Origin: Pegea sp. RAD2-039
Lineage: Eukaryota; Chordata; Thaliacea; Salpida; Salpidae
Direction: 5' to 3'
NCBI GenBank assembly: GCA_034620365.1
Contig: JAQGEQ010000316.1
Coordinates: 372,001-436,000 of the forward strand
Length of the DNA stretch: 64,000 bases
Shown in pieces: positions 36,283 to 48,800 of this stretch. Below the pieces are notes generated by a model. It searched no databases. It was not told the DNA's origin and saw only the letters and a program-made list of their open reading frames with translations. The stretch's first letter is position 1. Each line of letters opens with the position of its first letter. The translations under genes and the position numbers were made by a program.

Positions 36283-38433
36283 TTTCTATTTTTCATTTGT
36301 ACAGATTTGTAAATAGTAACATGACACCTTTTGTATTTATCTCTTCATAGGTTGCTGCAGTGGATGATAACAATTTACAAGACAGTGTGATCTATTTTCT
36401 TATAAGATTAGAATTACATACTTTTAGATCTTTTAAGCTTAACTGATTTTAGTCGTAAAATTTCAATGTAGAATGTATTGTTTTTCGCCATGCAGTAAGC
36501 TATAGGGACAATTATTTCTAATATTTAATTGTGATAGATTTATTTTTAATGCTTTTAATTAAACCAACTTAAACAAATTAAACATTTTTAATTAAATCAA
36601 CTTGTTGAAAAACGACGTCAATTAAATTTGTTTCATCTTCGTACTATCAAATATAAGTTCAATATAAGCTATAAGTTATAAACGTGAGGGTATCCTACAA
36701 CATTAACAATCAAAGTAACTTAATCATAAAATATAAACCAACAAAAAGCTAGATAAGGTATGATACATTTTCGAGTGTTGTTGTGGCACTACATTAAGTA
36801 TTTAATAATCTTTCCTATAACTCTACAGTGCAGTTTAGATTCTGGATTGGCAACTGCAATTAGTCTTCAAATTTATTTATGTCTTTTTATCGGCTTAAGT
36901 AACTAGTGCAAAATTACTCATTATATACTAGTATTACAAAACATTAGCAATTATGTACCTTACTGTATTTACGTTGTATATGTACTCATATTTCGCACCC
37001 TTATGTTCCACCCGGTCTTAAATATTATTATCTTTCTTTGTAATGTTCTTTATTGAAAATTACTGACAAACTTTATATTTCAGTTTGTTCCTTTGTGATT
37101 GATTATTTTGCGAATTATCATCTACTGATAGCACAACTTTCATGAAGTTCAACTTTGTTGACAAACTATATTTTAGCAGCTAAGCGGTCAACTGATTTGA
37201 TTAAATTAACATTTTGTAAAAATTCGTGTATAGCAAAAGTTGACTGTGATACAATATTTTCCAAAAAATAATCTTCTAGTACTAGTTTTCATTTTTCTTT
37301 GATCTACAGGCTGTAACAAGGTAGTTAAAGAAACAAGTTTTACCAATATTCAGCCCAAGTTACTTTTAACAAGATCAGTAGTACAGTTATGAAAATATAA
37401 AATACTTTTTTATTTTTGTTTAGATATTCAAACGGCTGATTTTTACACAAATTCATAAATTTTTTTATAGAAACTTTTTTTTTAAATAAAGACTAAACAA
37501 ACAGATTTTAACATTTCATTTGAGAGTCACTTTTGTAATTCTAAAATATATTTAATTGTAAGCATTAAAGAATATATTGATTACTTTTATAAGAAATAAT
37601 GAATTACATTAAGCAAAAATTATTGAACCTAATAAAAACTACCATCTTCGTCTGTATGGTCCATTTATTGGTTCAAAAACAAATTCTCAAGTTACCAGAC
37701 AAAAATAAGAAAAAAATGAACGAAAAATATAAACTGTAATAAACTTTAGAGATTCTAAAGTCAGAGAACGTAAAGACTTGGAGCTGGTTATTGCAATGAA
37801 TTTATATCGATTACAGCTTTAAGTGGTTACCTTAAAAACAATGTTTTATAATAATATACACAAGAAAGCTAGGCTTATTTAAAAAAACGAGCTTCTTAAG
37901 TGCATCTTACTCTAATTACTTATTATAAATTAATGAATGTTGAGCATTCGATAAAAGTAAACATTTTTACTGAAGAGCTTGTACACCTATAAACAACCAA
38001 TTATTTTTATATACTTTCAACATTAAACACAACAAACAAAAAATATAACTTTACAAATCTTAGTAAAAACACAACTTTAAAAATGAATCTTAAACTCTTA
38101 AAAAATAAATTGAGATCTGTTATACATCAATAATCTTGATCATAACAACTTAGTATCGTTTGCATATAAACATAGTTATTTAGCTCATTCAAGTATGACA
38201 ACATGTCATCACTAATTTTCGGTCTTTATTGCATCTGAGGTCTATCTTATCTATGAGTTTGTAAATCAAGATCTTCTATGTAATTAAAGTTTCATAAGGC
38301 TTTATACAATAACCTGTCTTACAAAATAAAGAGTAATTTGGTGCAACAACAAAATTTCGAAATTTAACAGAGAGATTAAATAAAAAGTCCAATTATAAGA
38401 TAATATTCTTCAAGCTTTTGAGTTTAATCGTTT
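36283..38433. other. Intergenic, AT-rich
   Basis: Contains the 3' untranslated region of the distal ODF3-like exon and the downstream side of the minus-strand orphan gene. A short direct repeat (TTTTAATTAAACCAACTT and TTTTTAATTAAATCAACTT near 36555 and 36587) was seen. No other feature. Confidence 0.4.
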
Positions 38434-39168
38434 TTATGAATTCAACTTTCGAAAAGACCAAACAGAAGCATTTTGCTCATTTGAGGTTAAATATAAACAT
38501 TTCCATCTTGGATTTTCAGAAAGGTATAAATTGGTTTTGTTATGTTTCATCAATGTTACGTGTCTATGATGTGAATATACAAGTGAGAAGAGGCAATTTC
38601 CCAGAAATAAATCTGTATTGGGAAGACTAACCATCAATCTTATCTTACCATTAGCTTTACCCCTCAAGAAATAGCAGTTGCCGTTCGTTGCGTTACTTAC
38701 AACTAAAGTAAGTAAGTGATTGTTGTAGAAGTTCATCACCATCCACGGTACAACAGTGTTAGATGATTTCACCATAACACGAGCTCCATTAGAATACCGT
38801 ATGGGAACCCATCGAAAATTTGTTGATGTTTGCATAAAATATCCAATGGTAATTGCTGGAGAGAAGTTTGGTGTTCGAAAAACAAAGTTTGGATTATTTA
38901 GATCAGCTATCTGTTGATCAGATTTGTTGACAAAGCTTGTATCGCTCTCAAGACTATCAATTGAGCTTGCTGTATCGATTGGATTTTGTTTTGTGATCAC
39001 TTTTTTAATATTTAACAGCATTCTAAGTAATGGTAGTATGCAACTTAAACAAGATCCCTTTTCATGAAAATGTTTTTTTCTTTTTTTATCAGGAAAGGTC
39101 TTCTCTGCTTCTATCAGAAGATTTTCTTTTTCTTTGGCATTTATGTCATCATACGAATCTTTTCTCAT
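38434..39168 (-). CDS. Uncharacterised single-exon protein, possible beta-trefoil (FGF/IL-1-like)
   Basis: An intronless 244-residue frame, by length alone very unlikely to be chance in this AT-rich DNA. Residues 1-60 are charged (KEKENLLIEAEKTF, KKRKKHFHEKG) with no signal peptide. Residues about 95-244 look like a beta-rich domain with short strands and hairpins: NGNCYFLRGKANGKIRLMV, HRHVTLMKHNKTNLYLSENP, CLYLTSNEQNASVWSF. The spacing of YLS and of the terminal xVWSFxxL strand recalls beta-trefoil proteins such as FGF, IL-1 or fascin units. I cannot confirm the fold from sequence alone. It may be lineage-restricted. The nearest neighbours are unrelated. Confidence 0.7.
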   Translation of the reverse strand: MRKDSYDDINAKEKENLLIEAEKTFPDKKRKKHFHEKGSCLSCILPLLRMLLNIKKVITKQNPIDTASSIDSLESDTSFVNKSDQQIADLNNPNFVFRTPNFSPAITIGYFMQTSTNFRWVPIRYSNGARVMVKSSNTVVPWMVMNFYNNHLLTLVVSNATNGNCYFLRGKANGKIRLMVSLPNTDLFLGNCLFSLVYSHHRHVTLMKHNKTNLYLSENPRWKCLYLTSNEQNASVWSFRKLNS

Positions 39169-40550
39169 TGTTAGTGATAGCTAAGACTGCTCTGTATACA
39201 AAATATAAATTTATAAAGACTTTTTGACTGCATCTATGTGCTATAGATAAATTAAAGATTATCTGCCAAACATTTTACACATTAAAAAAAAACTGTATTG
39301 ATTCGGGACGCGCTATAATAACATATTAAAGTTTAATAATATTAATAATGTAAAACTGTTATAAAAATACTGTAATATATTACATAAGAAATATGTATGA
39401 TTAATAATTTTTCATTTTATTTTTTTAACGTTGCAAGGTAAATCTTATAGCTACAACTTTGTCTCTAATTCAATTTTAACCTTGTCTTACTTATATTTTC
39501 AAAATAAGAAAATACCTCCCACTTCACGTTATTCAAACCGCTTTAAAAATCTTACAACTATATTTTAGGTCAACACAAGGATGGTAAATTGCTTATAAGC
39601 CACAACTGCTTGTTGTTTTTTAACTTCCTCCTTTGTGATGTTTAGATATCGAAGAAAATATGACAAAATCATTTCAGAACTTCGATTTAAAAAAAATATT
39701 ATTTCTTTCTATGTAAACAGGGAAACAGCTTTACGAAAACCCAATAAGTTTCTCTTAACATAAAATTAGCAATAAATTGTAATTAATGTTTCCAAAACAT
39801 GAAAATATATTATATTTATGCTTCCAGAATTCATACACAATTCTTCTTTTGAATGGTAAATTAATACACTTTTACAACTTAATCTCACATTATTCTTTTG
39901 TTTGTCTTCTCTCATCATCTTCCTCTCAGATAGTAATGTGATTAAATTTTACTGTGATGGACATTTTTTTAAAGCTGAAGAGTAATAACGGAAAAAACTG
40001 TTCAGCTTATAACAGAAAAAAACCATTATTGTCGCAGCAATTTTGATTATGTTTATATAATTATTTTGTAAACGTTTAAATTTATTTTAAAATCTTCCAT
40101 GCTTAAGTAATTGATTTTATCATTAGAAACTGGAACATTTTGATTATTATTATCTATATTTTTTGCAAACTATCTATTTATGTATATTTAATCCTTTATT
40201 CACATTATTATTCTAATCAAAACAAATGTTTATTGCTTTTGACTTAAATAATCTCACATACTAAATGTAAGTTTAATAATTCTTTTATATGATCATTTTA
40301 TTCTAATATATTTAATTAGCAACTTGTCTAATTGAGTTCTGTACTTTTCTTGCAGTATAGATTTATAATTTGTATTGCTATGATCTGACTATTTTTATTT
40401 TCAATCTAACACATAAGTAGAATTTAGTAGACAGTTTATTTTATTATTATTTTATTAGTTTTGCTAAAAAAACTAATCTTATTTGTTGAAATTAATTCTA
40501 TATCAACCTTTGAAGGCTTCTAAACTATGATTTGACTTATTTTATAATCC
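39169..40550. other. Intergenic between divergent genes
   Basis: The upstream regions of the minus-strand orphan and of the plus-strand TBC gene lie here. AT-rich throughout; no TATA box or other site could be singled out. Confidence 0.4.
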
Positions 40551-43210
40551 ATGAAAAAATCAAAAAATTCAAACTGTTCAAGTAATGAACTTTTATACTG
40601 TAAACCTGTATTAGCTGATCAATTTAATAGTTTGTTTGATGAAGATGGAAAAATACTAAAAGAAGATGAATTTTTTGCATCAATCTTTTTTGGTGGATGT
40701 AGTCCAGATATTAGACATAAAGTTTGGCCTTTTCTATTTAATGTTTATCCACTAGATTCTACTTTTCATAAGAGAGAGAGTATTGATATTGAAAACCATT
40801 ATAGATATCATGCTTTGAAAAATCGATGTGAGATGTTTATGGAAGGTTGGAATAATGATCTTTTAGATCTTCAATCTAAAACAAAATCTGAAGTCATTGC
40901 AGTTCCTGTCTACAAAAATTTTCAACTAAAGCAAAGAACAGATTCAGAATTGAAAACGGTTGAGTGTCTTGCAAAGATTTATGCATTTAGTAGAAGAGCT
41001 GATTGTAATAATGTTTTTAAATGGAACAAAATTATAGAAAAAGATATTCCAAGAACTGATTTTAGTCATCCAAAATTAGCTGACAAGTCACATGAAATTC
41101 AAGTTAAAATGAAAAATATTCTTACAACGTTTGGATTCTTTCATTGTGATACTGGTTATGTGCAGGTAAATAGCATAGAATAAATTATTGATATAATTAT
41201 TAACATATTTCATATACGATAATTTAGGAATAATAATGATGACATTGCTTTAAACAATTATTTTTATTGAACAAAAAGTTTGAAATTCAGATTTTTTTAT
41301 GGCTTGCTTTAGCAGAGAACAGACATGCTGTAAGCCAAGGTAGAAATTATGGAGAACCAGCTGTTACTCATGCAGCAGTATTCCACTCTTAGTCAGAATC
41401 ATTTTATAAATATAAACTTAAATAGTTATTTTTAGTTTATCCCCAAAAACTAATAAAATTAGTTTCTATAAAACTATAAGCTAACTGCAGATGACAAGTT
41501 TTATAGTTCTTATTATAAACAATATGACTGCAGAAGGATAATGAAAAAGTGTTTAGTACTATAGTTGAACATAATTGATGTATAAAAAATAGGTATAAGT
41601 AAATGTAAGTCAAAAAAGTACAAAATAATGAGAAAAAAGAAAGAAACTGGAAGTATTACATATATGTTGTTGAAGAATTTACTTCAGATTTTTTAAACAC
41701 AATTTTAAAAGATTTAGTGATTTGATAGAGTCAGAAAAAAATATAAGCTCTAGTTTTCCTATTGAAAACGTTATTACTCCACTGTGAGCTATTAAAGTTG
41801 TTGAGTTAGTCAATTTTGAATAAAGAGCCTCTGAGGACATGGATTCAAGCTTTTGCTCCATATGGAGGAGTTGAACTCTACTTTGGAATGGATTTGTGAA
41901 GTAAAAACTTTTAAAAATATTCAAATATTTATGGTCTTAAAAGATTAGAGAATTCGGTATGAATAGATAAATCAACTCTTAACATAATTTGTGTGGTGAG
42001 TCCATTTTAAATCTTGAGAGATAAAAATTCTCAGGTCTAATGACCTGACAATGGGAAATTTTATTCTTGTTTAGATAACAGTTAGATGATTTTGAGTTAT
42101 AGTTTGAGGGTTTAGTTATTGACAGGTGAAAAAACTTGTTGATGGGTAGCTGAAGTTATCTATATTGAAGCCACAAGTCAGTAGACTTAAAGAATAACTG
42201 ATTTATTACTAATTTGATAATATATATAATGATAAATGTTCTGTAATGTTCAAGTGTGAAAACATTTTTGTAATACATTTTTGTTGCTTTTCAGGGTATG
42301 AATGAGATACTTTTAAACTTTTTGGTGGTGTTTGAACATGAATCAGACGCTTACTGGTGTTTTTCAAATTATATGACATCTGTAAAATCTGATTTTGATG
42401 AAGTAGGAATGTTAGAGAAAGTTCAACTAGTTCAAACAGTTTTACACAAAGTTGAACCAAATCTATCATGGTGAGAGATTTACTAACATGAAAATAGTCT
42501 GAAAATTTTATTATTTATTTTTGCTAGTTACATTGTAAAGTATTGTGCTTTGTTTATCAAAAAGACAACAAGTTTATTAAGCAACGATTGATTTAGTTGA
42601 TATTTGTTTAAAAAACTGATTAGAATTTATTTTGAAACTTTTTTTCAGTCATTTGCAAAACTGTAATGTAAAAGATTTGGTTTTCTGTCATCGTTGTTTA
42701 TTACTTCGTTTCAAAAGAGACTTTCAATATGAAAACGGCTTACGGTTTTTTGAAATTGTTGAAGCTGAAATGAGATGTAGAAATTTTGAAATTAAAAAAT
42801 GGCTAAAAGCATCACCAATGTATAAAGTAAGAAGCTGAACTTAAATATATCTTTATTGCATTGTATATATTTTTCTGTTTGAGCAGAATTTATTGGAAGA
42901 AGCAGGCATAGAAAAACTTTTAATCAATTTGACAAAAGACAATTTTACTTTTGATGTCTTCTTGTGCGTCGTACTTATTATGATGAGCCAACATCACTTT
43001 CTTTCCTGTACTGAGGCTCACGAAGTGTTTAAAGTTGCAAATAATTGCTTTTCAATTTTATCTTTTTTTGATTTTCATTTTTTTCATGAAAAATCTATAG
43101 AACTTTTTCATCGATATCTGAAACTATTTTTTGATGATTATATTAAATCAAAATCTAATCAATCATTATCTGGCTTGATGTCTAACTTGTTGAAACTTAA
43201 TTGGAAATGA
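40551..43210 (+). CDS. TBC-domain Rab GTPase-activating protein (TBC1D15/16/21/25-like group)
   Basis: Exons 40551-41165, 42295-42470, 42649-42826 and 42887-43210 (TGA) join in frame to 430 residues. The layout is that of the TBC1D15/16/17/21/25 group: a lead-in FNSLFDEDGKIL, then GGCSPDIRHKVWPFLFNVYP, an insert, then the catalytic pair. The arginine finger is IEKDIPRTD (R168, IxxDxxR motif). The glutamine finger is YVQGMNE (Q205), where most members have YCQGM. The C-terminal helices follow (DLVFCHRCLLLRFKRDF, CRNFEI). Such proteins speed GTP hydrolysis on Rab GTPases in membrane traffic. The protein is short, essentially one TBC domain with no N-terminal extension, so the exact orthologue is uncertain. 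AATAAA at 43295-43300 is a likely poly(A) signal. The 1.1 kb first intron shows nothing else. Confidence 0.85.
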
Positions 43211-43300
43211 TTAATTGTTTTTCGAAATATTTTTCTTTTTTTAATTTTCACTGCCCTAATTTGTTTTATGTTTTTTAATCAATCTGATAAATATAATAAA

Positions 43301-45119
43301 AATTTGTCTTCATATGTCGAATCATAGTAATTTTTGTATCAACTAGATATTATTCCTGTATCTTTTCATGATATACTTAAGAAATAACTCTTAACGATAG
43401 ATCAGACTGGTGAATATTTCTTAAAGTACCTATTTATGATTTTATTCTTTGGTTTTCTGTCTTCTTGTGATTGAAATTAAAAAAAAGAATTGTTGATTAA
43501 AAATTACTTCAAAGCTAATAAAGTCTATGAGAATATTTTAAATTCTTATATACAAATTCATTTTCAAGTAGTAGTAAGTTAACATTTATGGAAAATACTA
43601 TAATTATTAAAGCAAAGCTCTGGTCTACAAAAAAGGTATGCTTAAACAAATATTGTCCTAATGATAGATATTTATAGATTATAAAAAAATTTAGATATTT
43701 TAATTCAATTTAGAAAACTTAGGCGGCGATATAACGAAACTTTTATTATTTATTTATTTCAATAAATACGAAAGAGTATCTTTCTATCTATTAAGTTAGA
43801 AATATAGAAAGAAAAGATGCAACACATGGAATTTCGGTTGTCCTCAAAGCATATAACAGTGACCATATACATAGAATTATAGTAATATTAAAAAAGGGGA
43901 AATCACTACATTATTTTATAAAATTGAAGAAAATAGAAACAATTCATTTCATTTCAATACAATACAATATTTCACCACTTTTAAATGTATCATTTGTTTT
44001 GAAAAAAGTGCCCTTCAACATGTGTCTGTTTCAACAACTATTTTGGTGTAAGCTATTAATCACTTTCATTAAATGAAGAATCTGTTATTTATTTTTAAGA
44101 CTTAGTGAAGTTTTAATAGAAATTGATACTAACTAACTTCAAAAAGTTAAAAAATATATTTTAATGCAAACTTAAAGCCAAATTTTTTCAACCATTTAAT
44201 TTATTTGTTTATATTAAAAAAGATTATTTTAATCAGTAATACTTAGTTTCAGAAACCTGGTAATCTTATAACAGGATGATGATTTTTATCACCTTGAAAG
44301 ACTTTTCAATGTCACTAAACATTTTTTACAAAGTAAATTTCTTCAAACTATAGTTAGATTGAAAAGTAAAGTTATTATAACCTAAGGCTTCTGACAGTGG
44401 TTAGCAAATACAAACTGATTTTGACAAATAAATCTGACTTTATTTAGCTTTTTTCTTCAATTCCTTCAGGCATAAAATTTCTAACAACATCATCAGTAAA
44501 CAACAGCAACAAATATTTTTGTTTCTAACTTACAATGTGCAATAATAGTAATCCTGATTAATAAACATTTGTTAATGCAAAAAAGACAGTATTATTAATT
44601 AGTTTATTTTTACATTCAAACTGCTTTATTTATTTTAAACGTCAAGTTATTGATGAAAACTATAGTTTGTATTTGACTTTTTACGTGTCGTAACTTGCTG
44701 TGATATCTTTAGGTCTAAAAATTTTCACTGCTTGTTAAAAAATCATTTAAAATATTTTCTACTGCTTATCGATTCTAAAATGATGTGAGTCTAGACTCTT
44801 TATTCTGTTCAGCCAGACACTTAGCGAACCAAAAGTAAAATAAAAAGTTGAAACTGTTTTCAAATCCTATTAAATGATAATCAATAGCGAATATCACACA
44901 AGTAAAAAGTTTGATTTTACTCAATTTATTAAGCACAAATCTTTATTGGTACACCAGCCAAAGAAAAGATGTTCACAGCTTTAAATATATTATACAAAAA
45001 CTAAATTTAGGTTTTTTATAATTTTGCAGTTTAATTACGGATTCATCTAACAAAAATATGCTCTTTTTGAAAAAAAAAAAACAATTTTTCAAAGTTAAAA
45101 TCTTTACAATTTAACAAAT
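43301..45119. other. Convergent intergenic region
   Basis: AT-rich DNA between the 3' ends of the TBC gene (plus) and the small peptide gene (minus). An AATAAA on the minus strand (44942-44947) lies about 175 bases past the peptide stop and could be its poly(A) signal. No other feature seen. Confidence 0.4.
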
Positions 45120-45759
45120 TTATGTCATTAGTTTCTTAGAGTATCTACAAGATTTGAAGATTGCTCTACAAAAAAAGCACATTGCTGAAAAAAAAACAGT
45201 TAAAAATTAAGATAATATTATTTTGAAAATTCATAGATCAGTGTAGTCTGTTAGTTGTTTAATTCAAATATATAACTTATTATAATATATTAAATTATTT
45301 TACGAGTTATTTCAATAGTTGTTACATTAAAATCTTAAATCGAAAATAAAGCTTGTTCTTATTTACTTACTTTCATATTTTCCATATTCAGCACATCCAA
45401 TTCGATATAAATTTCGTCTGCTATTCTTTGCTTTTGTACAGTCATAAGAACGGCAGCTTCGTGCATAAGGACTTAACTTTCCATTTCTCGAATATAAAGA
45501 ATTGATGATATGGGTCAAATTTCGACGTTCTAGAAGAACATAAATTTAAAGAATGTGAAAGTACAGCTCAAAAATTGGTCTTAAACTAACTTTAAAACAA
45601 TGTAACAAAACTTAAACTTTTTAGTAGCACTTGTAAAGTTGATATTTATTAAATCATTAAAGCCTTATACAACTTACTTGAACTTCTTCTTTCACTTTGA
45701 TTAGTTTGAGAAATAATTATTAAAGAGAAAAGTAACAAAGTTTTCAGCTGAGATTTCAT
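45120..45759 (-). CDS. Secreted six-cysteine peptide, paralogue A
   Basis: Three exons on the minus strand, 45759-45678, 45529-45371 and 45184-45120 (TAA), with two phase-1 introns, give 101 residues. Residues 1 to about 21 are a signal peptide (MKSQLKTLLLFSLIIIS). The mature part is strongly basic with an INSLYSRNGK segment. Six cysteines are spaced C-x4-C-x14-C-x9-C-x2-C-x6-C (SCRSYDC; IGC; TMCFFC; KSC), which predicts three disulphides. It is the paralogue of the gene at 61137-61651: the same exon count and phases, the same 65-base last exon, and shared YxRNGK, YAxxCRxYDC and CFxCR motifs. I recognise no named family. Secreted defence peptide, venom-type peptide or hormone are all possible; none is shown. 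Confidence 0.82.
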
Positions 45760-45823
45760 CTTAGTACCTTCTAACTGATTATATGAACTCACTTCGAAGT
45801 TTTGTTAGAGTTTTCTTCAAAAA

Positions 45824-45831
45824 TATTTATA
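45824..45831 (-). promoter_or_regulatory. TATA box of peptide gene A
   Basis: TATAAATA on the minus strand, in the context CGCCTATAAATA, 65-72 bases before the ATG. A TATA box this close implies a short 5' untranslated region and fits a small, strongly expressed secreted-peptide gene. Confidence 0.5.
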
Positions 45832-45839
45832 GGCGTTTT

Positions 45840-48800
45840 CTTTTTTCTCAGCAAAGTCTTCAAAAAACCCACCAGACTAGTTGGCATAGAAATTTTCTAT
45901 AACGTTTCGTGCCTGTAAACTAGAATTAGCAAAATTGAGAAAATGATAAAACTTTACTTTTTGGTGGGGGGTTTTATACCTCTCTACTTTGTATAACTAT
46001 AAATTTTAAATTTTCATTACGATTTATCATTTTATTTGAATAAATGAATTATTTTTATTGGTGAGTGTATGTGTTTAAGATACATTACAGCCTGATACCA
46101 ATTAAGTACATTTAAACAGCCGCATATCTTCTGAACATTTTCTATCACCAGGTGAACGATCTATGGTAGGACAAGTTTCTTTTATAATAGCTTCAATTAA
46201 AAAAAAAACTTATTTCTTACAGCACTAAATATAATACTACCTTTTTATAAGAGTCTACCAAGGAATTTATTTATTTAAACTGCTATTTAAATAGGCTTAA
46301 AGTGCTTATGCGATTAATTAATAATTAAGTAACTTCAACATCAGACTGTCAGAAATGTTTTGTATAGATAAGCATCAACATTTCCAATTTTAGACCAAAT
46401 ATTTACCACTGTTTTAAATATAAACGTTTATTTAAGTAGACAATTAAAACTTTTATCATATAGATGATTGGATTTCTCGAATTTTGAACAAAAACTTTTG
46501 TTAAACTTAATTAAAAATATAATTTTTATGAATGTCGTAAAAAAGATTATATGAATGATATATTATAAGAATAAAGTTGAAATAATTGCTTTTATAATAC
46601 ATAGACATTTAAGGCAGATTTTTGCAATCGTATCTAGACAAAAACCACAAAAATGTATTCTGTATCAAATCTATTCTGTAAAGTACTCTTGCCTTTAAAT
46701 TACGATCGACAATTGTGTGACGTTTGCAAGTTCAGTACGAAACGCTTGCTTGAAGGCATGTTTTGACATTATTAGAAATTTGATCGAGATTTCACAGTAC
46801 ACGTGGTACACTATAAATATTTCAATCTTTCAATCCTTTGTTGCAAAAACTATGGATTTCCATAATGTCATATTTGTATTAAAAATTAGTTCAAAGTTTA
46901 GTAAGATCAAGATGATTTTTCACATTTTTGTTTGTTCGTTAAACTGTAAAAAATTGGAAAAATTTTGCCTACTCTCAATAGTTTCAAAAAATAAAAAAAA
47001 TATTTAGATTTTATTTAATCAAATTTTAGTGAACAATTTTCCTTTTATTGATGGTTATCACGCTTTGACTTTAATTCCTAAAAGTCGCTAAAGACAAAAT
47101 CTTAATAAAATATAAAAAATAAGCAGGATCTCTTTGAAGATGTAGTACAGATTTATTTGTAAGTATTATTGTTGGTTAATTAATTTGTTCTCATCTTACA
47201 TCACCTCTGAAAAGTCTTCTACAGTTATCCAGAGAAAAAATCAATTTAAAAGGTGTTTGATGTAACTCGCTTTAAAGTATATTACACCAAATAATTTGGA
47301 ACAAATCTGATCGTTTGCGGAATGCAGAGAAACTTTTAATCCGATGCAATTGCAATCGAGACATATGTTTATATCTAGATATAATCTTTTTAATTAAAAG
47401 TTAAAATAGAAATACTTTTGCTACAAAAAATTCGGTTATTATTTCACCAGGTCACCTTTTCGCCCAAGAAAACTCAGGTCTTGCAGACTAAATTGATTAA
47501 AGTTTATTTGGCATGAAATCTGGTATGCAAATACATACGTGATAACATCAGTACAAAATGAAAATTATAAAAATCAAAACTGCATTAAAATCAATTCCAA
47601 AAAGATACTTATATCATCAAGCATTCCTAAAAAATTGTTCATCGAATTTTTAACCTTTAATAAAATACTTTGATTTTCCAGTTAAATATTTTAAGCATTT
47701 TAACAATTAATTACACAATATTGATTTTTTTAGATCTATTTAAAAAAAACTAAATACATCCTGGCTCAAATACTTTGCCGGAAAATTATAAAATAGTACT
47801 TAAAAATATTTTTGCGTTTAAGCTTTGCAAGAGTTATTAGGATGATTTAATATATTTCTGAAAATTAATGGTAAAGTTTAATGTTGCCACTTAAAAGTTT
47901 AAACTTTTATCTCAAAACTATCAAGATTGTAATGAACCAATCATGGCCTTTCATATATACAATGTAAAGTTACTTCACATGACTCACACTGAAAAACACA
48001 AAATACTCATGATGTAAAGGTTAAATGTGAAAGTCTAATGATGTTAAATTATTTTAATTTTTAATATTTGACATTTAATTTATAACTCATCAGTGCTATT
48101 GTAAAATTTTACTTTGTAATTTTTTAGTAAATAGATATTGAGATATTTAAAAAAACATATTTTCACTGTTTTCGACAAATGATCTATTTTAAGGAAGTAG
48201 AAACGTATACATGCCATTATAAAATCTTTAATAAAAACTTGTAATTATGCATCAACTCTTTCTCTTTACTTAACTTATAGCATCATCAGCAGAAGGGAAA
48301 AGGTTAACTTTGAAAAATGACCTTTGAGATTATTAAAAGCATTTATTAGCTACAACAAATATAATTTTCTTGAAAATTGCATACACTTTCATATTAAATT
48401 TTATGGCTTTTTTAAGCTCTTTAATTACTTATATATTTGAAATGCGATGAAATAAATGATTAAAATTGTAAGTTGAATTAGTAGGTAAAAAAGATAAGAA
48501 CTAATAAAATATATTTTATTTGTTGAACTTTATGCTAAGTAATATTTTTCATTCTATTTATTCTCGATTAATATTATACTCTAACTAACAAACAGTTATC
48601 TTCAATTTTGTTTCAAAGTCATTTTATAAAACTTTTTATGATTGAATTAATCAACAGCTTATGTTATCCTTGGTATCATTTAATTGTTATTTAAATGCCA
48701 GCAAGTTTTAGAATGGTGTTTTTAGTTTCAAGCCACCCTAAGGCAAACTAAAACATAACATATTTCATTTGAACCGCAAGTTCCTTTTTATTAAGAATAC

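Noticed and set aside
39030-39227. Plus-strand frames at 38418-38630 and 39030-39227
   Set aside because: Antisense shadows of the 244-residue minus-strand gene.
41679-41924. 81-codon minus-strand frame in the first TBC intron
   Set aside because: AT-driven composition with no recognisable motif; treated as intron.
46717-47007. 96-codon plus-strand frame
   Set aside because: It starts at GTG, has Phe/Ile/Lys composition expected from AT-rich DNA, and shows no domain, signal peptide or splice context.
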